64,000 nucleotides of DNA from Streptomyces sp. NBC_01381. Its GTDB lineage: Bacteria > Actinomycetota > Actinomycetes > Streptomycetales > Streptomycetaceae. Below the pieces are notes generated by a model. It was given only the letters and a program-made list of their open reading frames with translations, was not told the DNA's origin and searched no databases. The stretch spans positions 1,054,001 through 1,118,000 of the forward strand of contig NZ_JAPEPI010000001.1 of assembly GCF_026340305.1 (NCBI RefSeq), written 5' to 3'. This document shows, piece by piece, positions 8,594 to 16,518 of the stretch (position 1 is the stretch's first letter; every line of letters begins with the position of its first letter). The position numbers and the translations under genes were made by a program.

Positions 8594-8618
8594 GGCTGCT
8601 GCTCCTGTGCTGTCGCGT

Positions 8619-8663
8619 CACCCACATGGGTGGTTGCTTTTAGTCTCACCCCGAATGGGGTGA
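8619..8663. promoter_or_regulatory. Two palindromes in the XRE upstream region
   Basis: CACCCACATGGGTG (8619-8632) and TCACCCCGAATGGGGTGA (8646-8663) lie 26 and 53 bases upstream of the XRE start. They share CACCC half-sites, and the AT-rich GAAGAATATAT follows. They are good candidates for autoregulatory XRE binding sites; no binding evidence is available from sequence. Confidence 0.5.
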
Positions 8664-8784
8664 AGAATATATCCGGCAGCGCTACTTTGAGGTTCAGGCG
8701 CCAACGCCCGGAAGCACCCCGCTCGACGGAGCGGCATCGTCACTGGGTACCCCCATGAACTACCGCCCCTGAACGGAGAGTTCC

Positions 8785-9219
8785 ATGCTGCCGACAACCG
8801 TATCCCCGCCCTGGAGCTACACCCTCACCCTCCCGCACGACCCCCGCGCCCCCGGCATCGCCCGCACCACCCTCCGCGCCGTCCTCGCCACGTACGGCCT
8901 CGCCGAACTCGCCCCCACCGCCGAACTCCTCGCCGCGGAGATGCTCAGCAACGCCCACTGCCACACCCAAGGCCCCTACGCCCTCCGTCTCCGCGAGGCC
9001 ACCCCGCAGGGGATCCGTGTCGCCGTGTGGGACTCCAATCCGCAGATCCCGCCCGGATTCGGGACCACCGGAGGGCCGCCCGCCCCGCTGGACGCCGAGA
9101 GCGGGCGCGGGCTGCAGCTCGTACACGCCTGCGCGGACGCGTGGGGTGCGTACCGGCTCGGCGACGCCCCAGCCGCGCACCACGGCAAGCTGCTGTGGGC
9201 CGAGTGCGGGTCTCGGTAG
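8785..9219 (+). CDS. HATPase-domain protein, anti-sigma/RsbW-like
   Basis: A 144-residue single-domain GHKL ATPase. The N box is AEMLSNAHCHT, the G1 region VWDSNPQIPPGF, and the G2 region SGRGLQLVHACADAWG. This compact form is typical of the many RsbW/SpoIIAB-like proteins of streptomycetes that either phosphorylate anti-anti-sigma factors or pair with XRE/DUF397 modules. A GGAGAG site precedes the ATG. It is divergent from the XRE gene with 191 bases between, holding the two palindromes. Confidence 0.9.
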   Translation: MLPTTVSPPWSYTLTLPHDPRAPGIARTTLRAVLATYGLAELAPTAELLAAEMLSNAHCHTQGPYALRLREATPQGIRVAVWDSNPQIPPGFGTTGGPPAPLDAESGRGLQLVHACADAWGAYRLGDAPAAHHGKLLWAECGSR

Positions 9220-9343
9220 ACCCACTGGCCTACGTCAGGTCGACGCACCCCGTCACCCACCCTACGGTTGGCCCAAACCTGCAGAGAACTACGCAAATTC
9301 GCCAGGCACTTTCACCCTCCCTAGTCGAAAGATCTGCCTCGCC

Positions 9344-10453
9344 ATGCCCAGAATCACCCCCCGGCGCCGCCTGCTCCGCGTCTGGTTCACATCTGTCCTC
9401 TCCGCGCTCCTGCTCATCGCACCCGGCTCGCTCACCGCCGTCTCGGCCGCCCAGCCCTCGGCCACGCTCAAGGTCATGACCCGCAGCCTCTACTGGGGAG
9501 CGGATCTCGCGCCTGTCTTCACCGCCGGCAACTTCGGCGAGCTCACCGAGGCCGTGGACGAGGTGTTCACCGGCGTCCAGGACACGAACTTCCCCGAGCG
9601 TGCCGAGGCACTGGCCGACGAAGTCGCCGACACCGACCCCCAGCTCGTGGGCCTGCAGGAGGTCGCACTGTGGCGCAGTGCGCCTTTCGACTTCAGTCCC
9701 ACGCCTAACGCCGGACATGTCGAATACGACTTTCTGGAGATCCTGCTCGACAAGCTGGCGGCCCGGGGCAAGCACTACGCGGCCGTGTCCTCCGTGACCG
9801 ACGGCGACTACGAGGCCCCCCGGGCGACGCCGAGCGGCTTGCAGGACATCCGCCTCACCGACCGCGACGTGCTCCTGGCCCGCACCGACCTGCCCGCGAG
9901 GAATTTCTCCGTCGCCCATCCTCAGGCGGCGCAGTTCACGAACCACGTGAGCCTCCCCAACCCGATCAGCCCGGCGCTCCCCGCCATCAGGGTCCTGCAC
10001 GGCTGGGTCGGCGTCGATGCCACCGTTCACGGCCGCACCACCCGCGTGGTCAGCACGCACCTGGAGAATCTCAGCCCCGCCGTGCAAGAAGCGCAGGGCC
10101 AGGAACTGCTCGACGGGCCGCTCGACACCGGACTCCCCACCGTGTTGCTGGGCGACCTCAACTCGCCTGCCCCCGGCGGGCAGACCTACCAGAACCTGGT
10201 CGACGCCGACTTCCGCGACGCCTGGACTTCCACGCACCGCAACCAGCCCGGCTTCACCTGCTGCCAGGCCGCCGATCTGCGCAACCCCACATCCACCCTC
10301 AGCCGGCGCCTCGACTACGTGCTCTTCCGCGGCGGCTTCACCGCCTCGGCGAGCAATCGGGTGGGGGAGCAGCCTGCCGACCGCACCCCGTCCGGCCTGT
10401 GGCCCTCCGACCACGCCGGCGTCTGGAGCGTGCTCCGGCTGCGCACCGCGTAG
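9344..10453 (+). CDS. Secreted endonuclease/exonuclease/phosphatase-family enzyme
   Basis: The 369-residue protein has a signal peptide (MPRITPRRRLLRVWFTSV to about AVSAAQ) and one EEP domain. Active-site motifs are in order: LVGLQEVALW (metal-binding Glu), RVVSTHLEN (His), VLLGDLNSP (Asp/Asn), RLDYVLFRGG and WPSDHAGVW (final Asp-His). The fold covers nucleases, sphingomyelinases and inositol phosphatases; secretion with this metal centre favours an extracellular phosphodiesterase, but the substrate is not readable. The 124 bases upstream show no clear ribosome site. Confidence 0.9.
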   Translation: MPRITPRRRLLRVWFTSVLSALLLIAPGSLTAVSAAQPSATLKVMTRSLYWGADLAPVFTAGNFGELTEAVDEVFTGVQDTNFPERAEALADEVADTDPQLVGLQEVALWRSAPFDFSPTPNAGHVEYDFLEILLDKLAARGKHYAAVSSVTDGDYEAPRATPSGLQDIRLTDRDVLLARTDLPARNFSVAHPQAAQFTNHVSLPNPISPALPAIRVLHGWVGVDATVHGRTTRVVSTHLENLSPAVQEAQGQELLDGPLDTGLPTVLLGDLNSPAPGGQTYQNLVDADFRDAWTSTHRNQPGFTCCQAADLRNPTSTLSRRLDYVLFRGGFTASASNRVGEQPADRTPSGLWPSDHAGVWSVLRLRTA

Positions 10454-10525
10454 ACACGGGCGAACCGTCACTCGGCCTCTACACTGATCCGCGGTGGACT
10501 CCCGCGCGGTGAGGGGTGGTTGACG

Positions 10526-11536
10526 GTGCGTAAGGCGTGGCTGGTCGCAGCCGTCGGCATCGGTGGGGCGATGAGTTTCATCGCCCTGCTCGTCGTGGGG
10601 ACGTACATGGCCGCCGGCAGCATCGCCAACGGCGCCGGGCAGGGGAATGTGGGGCTCGCGAAAGGTGCCGTGCCCGCCACCTATCAGCCCCTCGTCCAGA
10701 AGTGGGGCAACCTGTGCAAGGCCATTAATCCGGCTCTCCTCGCCGCGCAGCTCTATCAGGAGAGCGGGTTCAATCCGAACGCGAAGAGTCCGGCCAAGGC
10801 TCAGGGGATAGCGCAATTCATTCCGGGGACCTGGGCCACGCACGGGGTCGATGGGGATGGGGATGGCGACAGGGATGTGTGGGATCCGCAGGATGCCATT
10901 CCGTCCGCCGCCTCGTACGACTGCAAACTCGCCGGATATGTGAAGGATGCGCCCGGCAGCCCGACCAAGAACATGCTCGCCGCGTACAACGCGGGTGCCT
11001 ACGCCGTCATCAAGTACGGCGGCGTGCCCCCTTACCGCGAGACCCAGAATTACGTGAAGACCATCACGACTCTCCAGAAGAGCTTCGCCCGGCCCACCAG
11101 CCGCGTGCAGCCCTCGCAGCAGGCCGCCGGGGCCATCTACTACGCACAGAAGAAGCTCGGCACCGAGTATCTGTGGGGCGGTAATGGGACGGCTGATCAG
11201 AACGGCCGATTCGACTGTTCCGGGCTCACGCTGGCCGCCTATCGCAGCGTGGACATCACCCTGCCCCGGGTCGCCAACGACCAGTACAACGCCGGGCCGC
11301 ACCCGAAACGGGACGAACTGCTCCCGGGTGACCTGGTGTTCTTCTCGGACGACCTCACCAATTCCCGTGCCATCCGTCACGTGGGAATCTACGTCGGCGG
11401 CGGCTACATGATCGACGCACCGCGGCCCGGTGCCGTCATCCGCTTCGACCCGATCGATACACCGGATTATTTTGGCGCGACTCGCGTCACCGAGGACGGG
11501 GCGAAGGCCCTGCCCGACAAGGCATCGGCGGCCTGA
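10526..11536 (+). CDS. Bifunctional peptidoglycan hydrolase: lytic transglycosylase plus NlpC/P60
   Basis: The 336-residue protein has an N-terminal membrane helix (about residues 5-30). A lytic transglycosylase domain follows (about 50-185), with catalytic Glu in LYQESGFNPNAKSPAKAQG and the AAYNAGAYAV motif. The C-terminal NlpC/P60 domain (about 200-320) has Cys in FDCSGLTLAAY and His in IRHVGIYVGGGY. Together these cut glycan and stem-peptide bonds outside the membrane. GTG 10526 has GAGGGG nine bases upstream; TTG 10520 is too close to it. Confidence 0.93.
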   Translation: MRKAWLVAAVGIGGAMSFIALLVVGTYMAAGSIANGAGQGNVGLAKGAVPATYQPLVQKWGNLCKAINPALLAAQLYQESGFNPNAKSPAKAQGIAQFIPGTWATHGVDGDGDGDRDVWDPQDAIPSAASYDCKLAGYVKDAPGSPTKNMLAAYNAGAYAVIKYGGVPPYRETQNYVKTITTLQKSFARPTSRVQPSQQAAGAIYYAQKKLGTEYLWGGNGTADQNGRFDCSGLTLAAYRSVDITLPRVANDQYNAGPHPKRDELLPGDLVFFSDDLTNSRAIRHVGIYVGGGYMIDAPRPGAVIRFDPIDTPDYFGATRVTEDGAKALPDKASAA

Positions 11537-11837
11537 GGAAAGCTGAACGGGGGGCGTACGCAGGGCGTACGCGTGGTGTGATGTGGCTTGAACTCTCCGT
11601 CAGCGCACTCCTCTGAGCTGCGGCGATGAGTCTCTCTTCGGTAACGTCTGAGTGATCATTCGGTGGAGAGCGGAACGTAGTGGATGGGGTCGCACGTTCC
11701 CTTGACTGGAGCGCGAGACCACCCAGCAGGCAGCACTGACCACGCAGCGAGCGGCACTGATCACGGGGGTTGATGGAAGGGCGTACAAATCGTGCGCCCA
11801 CGGCGAGTAGACCGAGAAGACAAGGGGCCGCGGCACC
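11537..11837. other. 301-base intergenic region
   Basis: No coding signal was found. It holds a direct repeat of GGGCGTACGC (11552-11561 and 11563-11572) just after the hydrolase gene, then presumably the promoter of the PAP2 gene; no -35/-10 pair stands out. Confidence 0.5.
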
Positions 11838-12551
11838 ATGGCTGGACTCGACACAACAGGGTCGAACCCCGACGTCAGCCTGCTCTACGACATCAACGGC
11901 CTGGCCAAGGATTCGCCCGGCTGGCTGGCGAAATCGATGGAATTCGTGGGTGAGTACGGGCTGTTGCTCGCCCTTGTTCTTCTTGTCGTCTGGTGCTGGT
12001 GGGGGCAGCGGAAGCGGGATGCGCTCGAGGAAGCGGCCTCTTCCGTGGCCGCCGTTGTCTGGGTGCCGCTCGCCGCCGGGATCGCGGTCCTTGTGAATGT
12101 CCCGATCCGCGGATTTGTGGAACGCCGTCGGCCTTTCATGGACCATGACGGCCTTGAGGTCCTTGTCGACGGAAAGACCGACTTCTCCTTCGTGAGCGAT
12201 CACGCGACGCTGGCGATGGCTCTGGGGGCCGCGCTATTCGTCGCCAACCGGAAGTTCGGGCTGGCCGGCATTGCGATCGCACTGCTCGAAGGCTTCTGCC
12301 GGGTCTTCATGGGCGTCCACTATCCGACGGACGTCGTGGGCGGGTTCGCGCTCGGCACGGCGGTGGCACTGCTGCTCTCGCCGCTGGCGATGGCCGTGCT
12401 CACGCCGTTGGCTACGGCTGTCGGGCGTTCCGGGCGGGTCGGGCGGCTGGTGTGGGCGCGGCCTGCGGATGTGGCGGAGGTGGCTCGTCCGGCGTCGGCG
12501 TCGGCGTCGGAGCCGAAGTCGACGCCGGACGACCGCGACCTGGCGGCGTAG
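11838..12551 (+). CDS. PAP2-family membrane phosphatase
   Basis: The 237-residue membrane protein has about six helices. The three phosphatase signatures appear as RGFVERRRPF, SFVSDHATL (the PSGH-equivalent with catalytic His) and CRVFMGVHYPTDVVGG. They fit lipid phosphatases such as undecaprenyl-diphosphate or phosphatidic-acid phosphatase acting at the outer face of the membrane. The C-terminal 40 residues are Ala/Ser/Arg-rich and non-conserved in appearance, and they overlap an opposing open frame. Confidence 0.93.
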   Translation: MAGLDTTGSNPDVSLLYDINGLAKDSPGWLAKSMEFVGEYGLLLALVLLVVWCWWGQRKRDALEEAASSVAAVVWVPLAAGIAVLVNVPIRGFVERRRPFMDHDGLEVLVDGKTDFSFVSDHATLAMALGAALFVANRKFGLAGIAIALLEGFCRVFMGVHYPTDVVGGFALGTAVALLLSPLAMAVLTPLATAVGRSGRVGRLVWARPADVAEVARPASASASEPKSTPDDRDLAA

Positions 12552-12741
12552 CCTCCCGCCTGCCGCGCCGGAGCAGCCACCAGCCGACTCCGCCCGCGAC
12601 GGCGGTGACGCCCGCGGAGGCGACGGCGAGGGGGCCCGCGGCGGGGTGGTCGTGGGTGGCCGCGTGGGCGGCGGGCGGCGCGGAGAGGGCCAGCAGGGCT
12701 GCGACGGCCGCCGTGGCGGCACCTATTCGTCGAGTACGCAT
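12412..12741 (-). CDS. Small secreted or membrane-anchored protein overlapping the PAP2 gene
   Basis: The 109-residue frame has a signal peptide (MRTRRIGAATAAVAALLALS to PAAHA), a hydrophobic stretch AVASAGVTAVAGGVGWWLL with a following RRGRRE stop-transfer, and a Pro/Ala-rich tail. The first 65 residues look genuine. The tail runs 140 bases antisense through the end of the PAP2 gene, which is unusual. Either the overlap is real or a frameshift hides an earlier stop. GGGGG one base from the ATG is a poor ribosome site. Confidence 0.55.
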   Translation of the reverse strand: MRTRRIGAATAAVAALLALSAPPAAHAATHDHPAAGPLAVASAGVTAVAGGVGWWLLRRGRREATPPGRGRPASTSAPTPTPTPDEPPPPHPQAAPTPAARPARNARQP

Positions 12742-12858
12742 ACCCCCAGGGCAACGGGCCCCCGCGCACTAGTCCACCCGAGGGCGTGTCGCGGGGGCCG
12801 TTCGAGTCGCGGGACCGGCTGTTCGGGGTACGACGACTGGCGGGGCGCCCTCCGTGCG

Positions 12859-14442
12859 CTAAATCGCCTGGGGGAAGTCGAAGAAGCGCTTCGGGTCGTA
12901 CTGCTGCTTCAGCTTCTTCAGGCGGGGGGCCGCGTCGCCGTAGTACGCCTTGCGCCAGTTCGTCAGGGTGGGGTCCGCGTAGTTCTGGTAGGCCGCGCCC
13001 GAGGCGTAGCGGGACATGGCTCCATGGGCGGTTTTCAGCCAGGCCTGGGCCGGCTTGCCGGACGTGCCCGGGCGCCAGGACGCGATGTACTGCGCGAGCA
13101 TCCGCGAGCGCCGGTGCACGAAGGCCGTGGCCCCCGGGTCCACCCGGTTGATCGCGCCGCCCAGAGCCGTCAGCGCGATGCTGCCCGCGCTCGCCCCCGT
13201 CACGTTCTCCACCTGGGTCAGGAGAGCCCGCACACCCGCAGCCGAGAGCGAGCGGTCGAAGAAGTCGGAGCTTGCCGCGTACGTCTCGCGGTTCAGGGCT
13301 CCCTGCGGGCTACGGCCCGGAGTCGCCCCCGGCAGATGGCACTGGGCGTCCGACGTGAAGGAGGAGCAGCCCGCGTAGACCTCCATCGACTCCTTGTACG
13401 AGCGGCGCTTCAGCGAGACGCTGCGCGCCGGGGCGCCGACCTTGTCGGCCAGGCGGTCCACCGCGTTCTGCAGATCCCCGTACGTACCGAGTGAGAAGCA
13501 CGCGACCGAGACCGTGGGTGTGCCGCCCGGCGTGTTCGCCAGATGGGCGGAGGACCAGATCTCGTCCGGCTGGTCGGGGCCCCACTCCTGCCACGCCTTG
13601 ATGACCGCCGCCGCCTTCGACCACGGCCAGGTCAGGTAGGCCGAGACCCCTTGCGGGGCCTTGTGGGTGCGGAAGGTCAGTTCCGTCACCACCCCGAAGT
13701 TTCCGTTCCCCGCGCCGCGCAGGCCCCAGAACAGTTCCTTGTTCTCGCGCGCGCTCGCCGTCACCAGCTTGCCGTCCGCCGTGATCAGCGTCGCCGACGT
13801 GAGGCTGTCGCAGGTCAGGCCGTACGCGCGGGAGACCACCCCGTGGCCGCCGCCGAGCGTCAGGCCCGAGACGCCCACCGTCGGGCAGGAGCCCGCGGGA
13901 ATCGTCACGCCCTTCGCGGCGAGCGCGCGGTAGACGTCGATCAGCTTCGCGCCCGCGCCGACCGTCGCCGTCGTCCCGCTCGCCCGCGTCTTGTTCAGTT
14001 TCGATACGTCGAGGATCAGGCGGCCCGTGCCTGACGACCAACCCCCGTAGGAATGGCCGCCGTTGCGTATGGAGACCGGGACGTCGTGGGCGCGGGCGTA
14101 GGCCAGCGTCGTGCGGATGTCGTCGGGGCCCGCCACGTACGCGACCGCCGTGGGCTTCAGCGTGTCGTAGCGGGTGTTGTAAAGCTGCCTGGCCGCCGCC
14201 CACTTGGCCTCGCCGGGCTTGACCAGCGTGCCGTCCAGGTCCTTGGCGAGGGCGGTGAGGTTCGCCGCGGCGGACGCGGCGGCGCTCGACGTACGGATGG
14301 GAGTGCTTGAGCCCGCGGCGCTGCGGGACGTGGCACCCCCGCCGCCCCCGCTCCCGCCGCCGGAACCGGAGCAGCCGGCCGCCGTCAGAGCGGTGCCGGC
14401 GGCGGCCGCCGCGGATGTGCTGATGAACGTACGTCGTTCCAT
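12859..14442 (-). CDS. Secreted FAD-linked oxidoreductase, berberine-bridge type
   Basis: The 527-residue protein begins MERRTFISTSAAAAAG, a twin-arginine-like signal, and has a lipobox LTAAGC, so it is probably exported folded with FAD and lipid-anchored. The FAD_binding_4 domain has SIRNGGHSYGG (His for 8-alpha-histidyl FAD) and GSCPTVGVSGLTLGGGHG with a Cys at the second covalent position, predicting bicovalent flavin. The C-terminal BBE motif reads ADPTLTNWRKAYYG. These enzymes oxidise sugars, alcohols or alkaloids; the substrate is unknown. GGGAGGGG supports the start at 14442. Confidence 0.95.
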   Translation of the reverse strand: MERRTFISTSAAAAAGTALTAAGCSGSGGGSGGGGGATSRSAAGSSTPIRTSSAAASAAANLTALAKDLDGTLVKPGEAKWAAARQLYNTRYDTLKPTAVAYVAGPDDIRTTLAYARAHDVPVSIRNGGHSYGGWSSGTGRLILDVSKLNKTRASGTTATVGAGAKLIDVYRALAAKGVTIPAGSCPTVGVSGLTLGGGHGVVSRAYGLTCDSLTSATLITADGKLVTASARENKELFWGLRGAGNGNFGVVTELTFRTHKAPQGVSAYLTWPWSKAAAVIKAWQEWGPDQPDEIWSSAHLANTPGGTPTVSVACFSLGTYGDLQNAVDRLADKVGAPARSVSLKRRSYKESMEVYAGCSSFTSDAQCHLPGATPGRSPQGALNRETYAASSDFFDRSLSAAGVRALLTQVENVTGASAGSIALTALGGAINRVDPGATAFVHRRSRMLAQYIASWRPGTSGKPAQAWLKTAHGAMSRYASGAAYQNYADPTLTNWRKAYYGDAAPRLKKLKQQYDPKRFFDFPQAI

Positions 14443-14530
14443 GACGCCCCTCCCGTTGCTTCCCGGAGTACGAGACGGCGTATAGGACCTCGGGGTTCCG
14501 GGAGAGGGGAGACGGAAGGAGAGGGAGGGC

Positions 14531-14686
14531 TTACGCCTCCGACACGTGGGACGCCGCGTCCGTCCGCGCCTTGCTGCGCGCTCTGCGGGCGGGTCCGCGC
14601 CAGCCACAGCTGCACCTGGCCGCGCAGAAGCGGCCCTGTTCGACCGTTGTCGTGCGGTGCGGTTCCTGTCCTTGTTCCTCGGCCAC
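14531..14686 (-). CDS. Small Cys-containing hypothetical protein
   Basis: A GTG at 14686 opens 51 codons (VAEEQGQEPHRTTTVEQGRF) with a compact CAARCSCGWRGPARR motif and a basic, Ala-rich end. Three Cys and a Gly-Trp suggest a small metal-binding or nucleic-acid-associated fold like other short streptomycete proteins. The start is uncertain because the same frame extends upstream and GGAG sits only two bases from the GTG. It lies 88 bases upstream of, and in line with, the flavoprotein gene. Confidence 0.5.
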   Translation of the reverse strand: MAEEQGQEPHRTTTVEQGRFCAARCSCGWRGPARRARSKARTDAASHVSEA

Positions 14687-14806
14687 CGCTCCACGGTACC
14701 GATGCCGGGCCGGTGCTCTTCCGCGTGACGGGGCAACGTACCGGTCGTTACACGGGACGACAGGGGGACTCGGCTCCGCACGGGAAGGCTTGGGGGTAGG
14801 CAGGCG

Positions 14807-15625
14807 ATGGGTCAGCTGCACAAGCGCACAGGCGGGGCGGTGGTCACGGCCGCCGCGGTGGGTCTCTTGGCCGTCGCAACGGGCTGTTCGGGGAGTGGGG
14901 CCGCCGCCGACGACAACCCGAGCGCAGAGGACTCCGTCGACGCGGTGCGCGGCTCCGCGGACTCCCTGGTGCGGGCCGGGAGCGCCAAGGCCCGTACGTC
15001 CATGGAGATGGCGAGCGGCGGGACCCGCGTGACCATCCGCGGGCACGGCTCGTACGACTTCAAGCGGCAGCTGGGGCGGTTCGTGGTGGTGCTGCCGAAG
15101 GACCCCGCGGGGACGGAGGAGCACCGGCCCATCACCGAGCTGATGGCCGGCGGCGCGCTCTACATGAAGAACCGGGGGGCCGGGGTGCCCTCCGACAAGT
15201 GGGTGCGGATCGACACGGCGTCGCTGTCGGACGGCAACCTCGTCACCGGGGGCGCGACCGATCCGCTCGCCGCGGCGGAGCTGCTGCGGGGTGTGAGCAA
15301 GGCGACGTACGTGGAGGAGACGCGGGTGGCCGGGGTGAAGGTGCGGCACTTCCGCGGGAGGGCCGACCTGCCGCGCGCCGCGAGGTCCGCGTCTCAGGGG
15401 CAGCGCAAGGCCCTGGGGGCGGCGGCGAAAGGGTTCAGCAAGGGCGGGGTGCCGTTCGACGCGTACCTCGACGAGCAGGGCAGGCTGCGGAAGCTGCGCC
15501 AGCAGTTCAGCGTCTCGAACGCGGAGGTGGCGTCGACCACCCTGCTCTTCGACTTCGGGGTGAAGGTCGATGTGCGGCTTCCGGCGAGCGAGGACATCTT
15601 CGCGGGGAAGATCGCCGAGCAGTAG
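14807..15625 (+). CDS. LolA/LppX-like secreted lipoprotein
   Basis: The 272-residue product has a lipobox (AVATGCSG) after a 25-residue signal. The mature part starts with a helix (SVDAVRGSADSLVRAGSAK) and continues with alternating strands (RVTIRGHGSYDFKRQLG, ALYMKNRGAG, KWVRIDT, TYVEETRVAGVKVRHF). That is the layout of LppX/LprG- or LolA-like folds that carry lipids across the envelope. It starts 120 bases upstream-divergent from the small Cys protein. The ligand cannot be predicted. Confidence 0.9.
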   Translation: MGQLHKRTGGAVVTAAAVGLLAVATGCSGSGAAADDNPSAEDSVDAVRGSADSLVRAGSAKARTSMEMASGGTRVTIRGHGSYDFKRQLGRFVVVLPKDPAGTEEHRPITELMAGGALYMKNRGAGVPSDKWVRIDTASLSDGNLVTGGATDPLAAAELLRGVSKATYVEETRVAGVKVRHFRGRADLPRAARSASQGQRKALGAAAKGFSKGGVPFDAYLDEQGRLRKLRQQFSVSNAEVASTTLLFDFGVKVDVRLPASEDIFAGKIAEQ

Positions 15626-15740
15626 GTCTAGTCGCGTCCGGCCGTGTGGAAATGGTCCGTCCGTGCCATGCGCGGTGTGTAGGCCGCTCCCTACTCTAGG
15701 AAGTCGGTACGGGCGCAGGAAGCAAGGTCAGGAAGAGGTG

Positions 15741-15920
15741 ATGAACGTGGCTCTGGTGCGCGGTACGACAGTTCAGGACCACGTCGCCCTCGCCGAGATC
15801 GAGCTGTGCGGCGAACTCATCATCGCGGCGAGTGCCACCGGCGAGGAGCGGCTGAGCCCCGACCGGATCGACGAGGTCCTGAAGGTCTCAACCGTCGTGG
15901 AGCAGCGGTCCGACGACTAG
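15741..15920 (+). CDS. Conserved small hypothetical protein
   Basis: The 59-residue product starts MNVALVRGTTVQDHVALAE, has a central ELCGELIIAAS strand and an acidic tail with SPDRIDEVLKV. An AGGAAGAGG site sits just before the ATG. The last helix could bind a partner. The gene is convergent with csoR and its stop lies in a 20-base triplicated sequence. The S. coelicolor equivalent would be next to csoR (SCO4135, from memory). Function unknown. Confidence 0.7.
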   Translation: MNVALVRGTTVQDHVALAEIELCGELIIAASATGEERLSPDRIDEVLKVSTVVEQRSDD

Positions 15921-15976
15921 AGCTTTACGTGCGCATCTAGACCTTCACGTACGCATCCAGAGCTTTACGTGCGCAT
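15917..15976. repeat. Three tandem 20-bp repeats at the csoR 3' end
   Basis: CTAGAGCTTTACGTGCGCAT, CTAGACCTTCACGTACGCAT and CCAGAGCTTTACGTGCGCAT follow each other without gaps. The last unit contains the csoR stop codon (15965-15967) and final codons; the first contains the stop of the opposing small gene. Confidence 0.8.
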
Positions 15977-16321
15977 CATGCGGGCGATCGCCTTCGTGGC
16001 TTCCTCGACCTTCGCGTCGATCTCGGCGCCGCCCTTGACCGCCGCGTCGGCCACGCAGTGCCGCAGGTGCTCCTCGAGGAGCTGCAGGGCGAAGGACTGC
16101 AGGGCCTTCGTGCTCGCCGAGACCTGGGTGAGTATGTCGATGCAGTAGGTGTCTTCCTCGACCATCCGCTGCAGACCCCGGATCTGGCCCTCGATGCGCC
16201 GCAGGCGCTTGAGGTGCTCGTCCTTCTGCTTGTGGTAGCCGTGCACACCCTGGTCGTGGCCGCCGGGCTCGGAGGGCGCTTCGGTGGTCATGGCCGCGTC
16301 GGCCGCCTCGGTGGTCGTCAT
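15965..16321 (-). CDS. csoR: Copper-sensing repressor CsoR
   Basis: The 118-residue all-helical repressor has the Cu(I) ligand triad Cys60 (TYCIDI), His85 and Cys89 (EEHLRHC), with the 25- and 4-residue spacing known from Streptomyces lividans CsoR. The core HLKRLRRIEGQIRGLQRMV is the DNA-binding helix pair. The variable N-terminal 25 residues are Thr/Ala/Glu-rich. Copper binding releases DNA and derepresses copper efflux genes. A matching operator lies 44 bases upstream of its own ATG, implying autoregulation. Confidence 0.95.
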   Translation of the reverse strand: MTTTEAADAAMTTEAPSEPGGHDQGVHGYHKQKDEHLKRLRRIEGQIRGLQRMVEEDTYCIDILTQVSASTKALQSFALQLLEEHLRHCVADAAVKGGAEIDAKVEEATKAIARMMRT

Positions 16322-16364
16322 CGCGTCCTCCTGCTGGACAGTCCCTGGACAGTCACTGGCTTCT

Positions 16365-16385
16365 CTATACCCCGGGTGGGTATAG
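16365..16385. promoter_or_regulatory. CsoR operator
   Basis: CTATACCC at 16365 and GGGTATAG ending at 16385 are perfect inverted arms around a 5-base centre with the G/C tract typical of CsoR boxes (ATACCCC...GGGTAT). It sits between csoR and the divergent DUF47-pit operon. A TGGACAGTC direct repeat (16334-16353) lies between the box and csoR. Confidence 0.8.
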
Positions 16386-16518
16386 GTTACTCGATTCCTC
16401 GGGGGGTGTGCTGATCACTGTGCCTGATGGGCGACACTGGGTCCCGGCCGGTTAGCCGTGGCCGGATGATGCGCCTAGCATCAGCCTGACCGAATCCAAA
16501 GCACCCCGAGGACCCCAC

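Noticed and set aside
10454..10525. c-di-AMP riboswitch before the cell-wall hydrolase
   Set aside because: Some streptomycete hydrolase genes have one, but only 72 bases separate the genes here and no matching structure was seen.
9230..11380. 716-codon minus-strand frame
   Set aside because: It lies opposite the EEP enzyme and the SLT-NlpC/P60 gene, both with clear catalytic motifs; long antisense frames are expected at this GC content.
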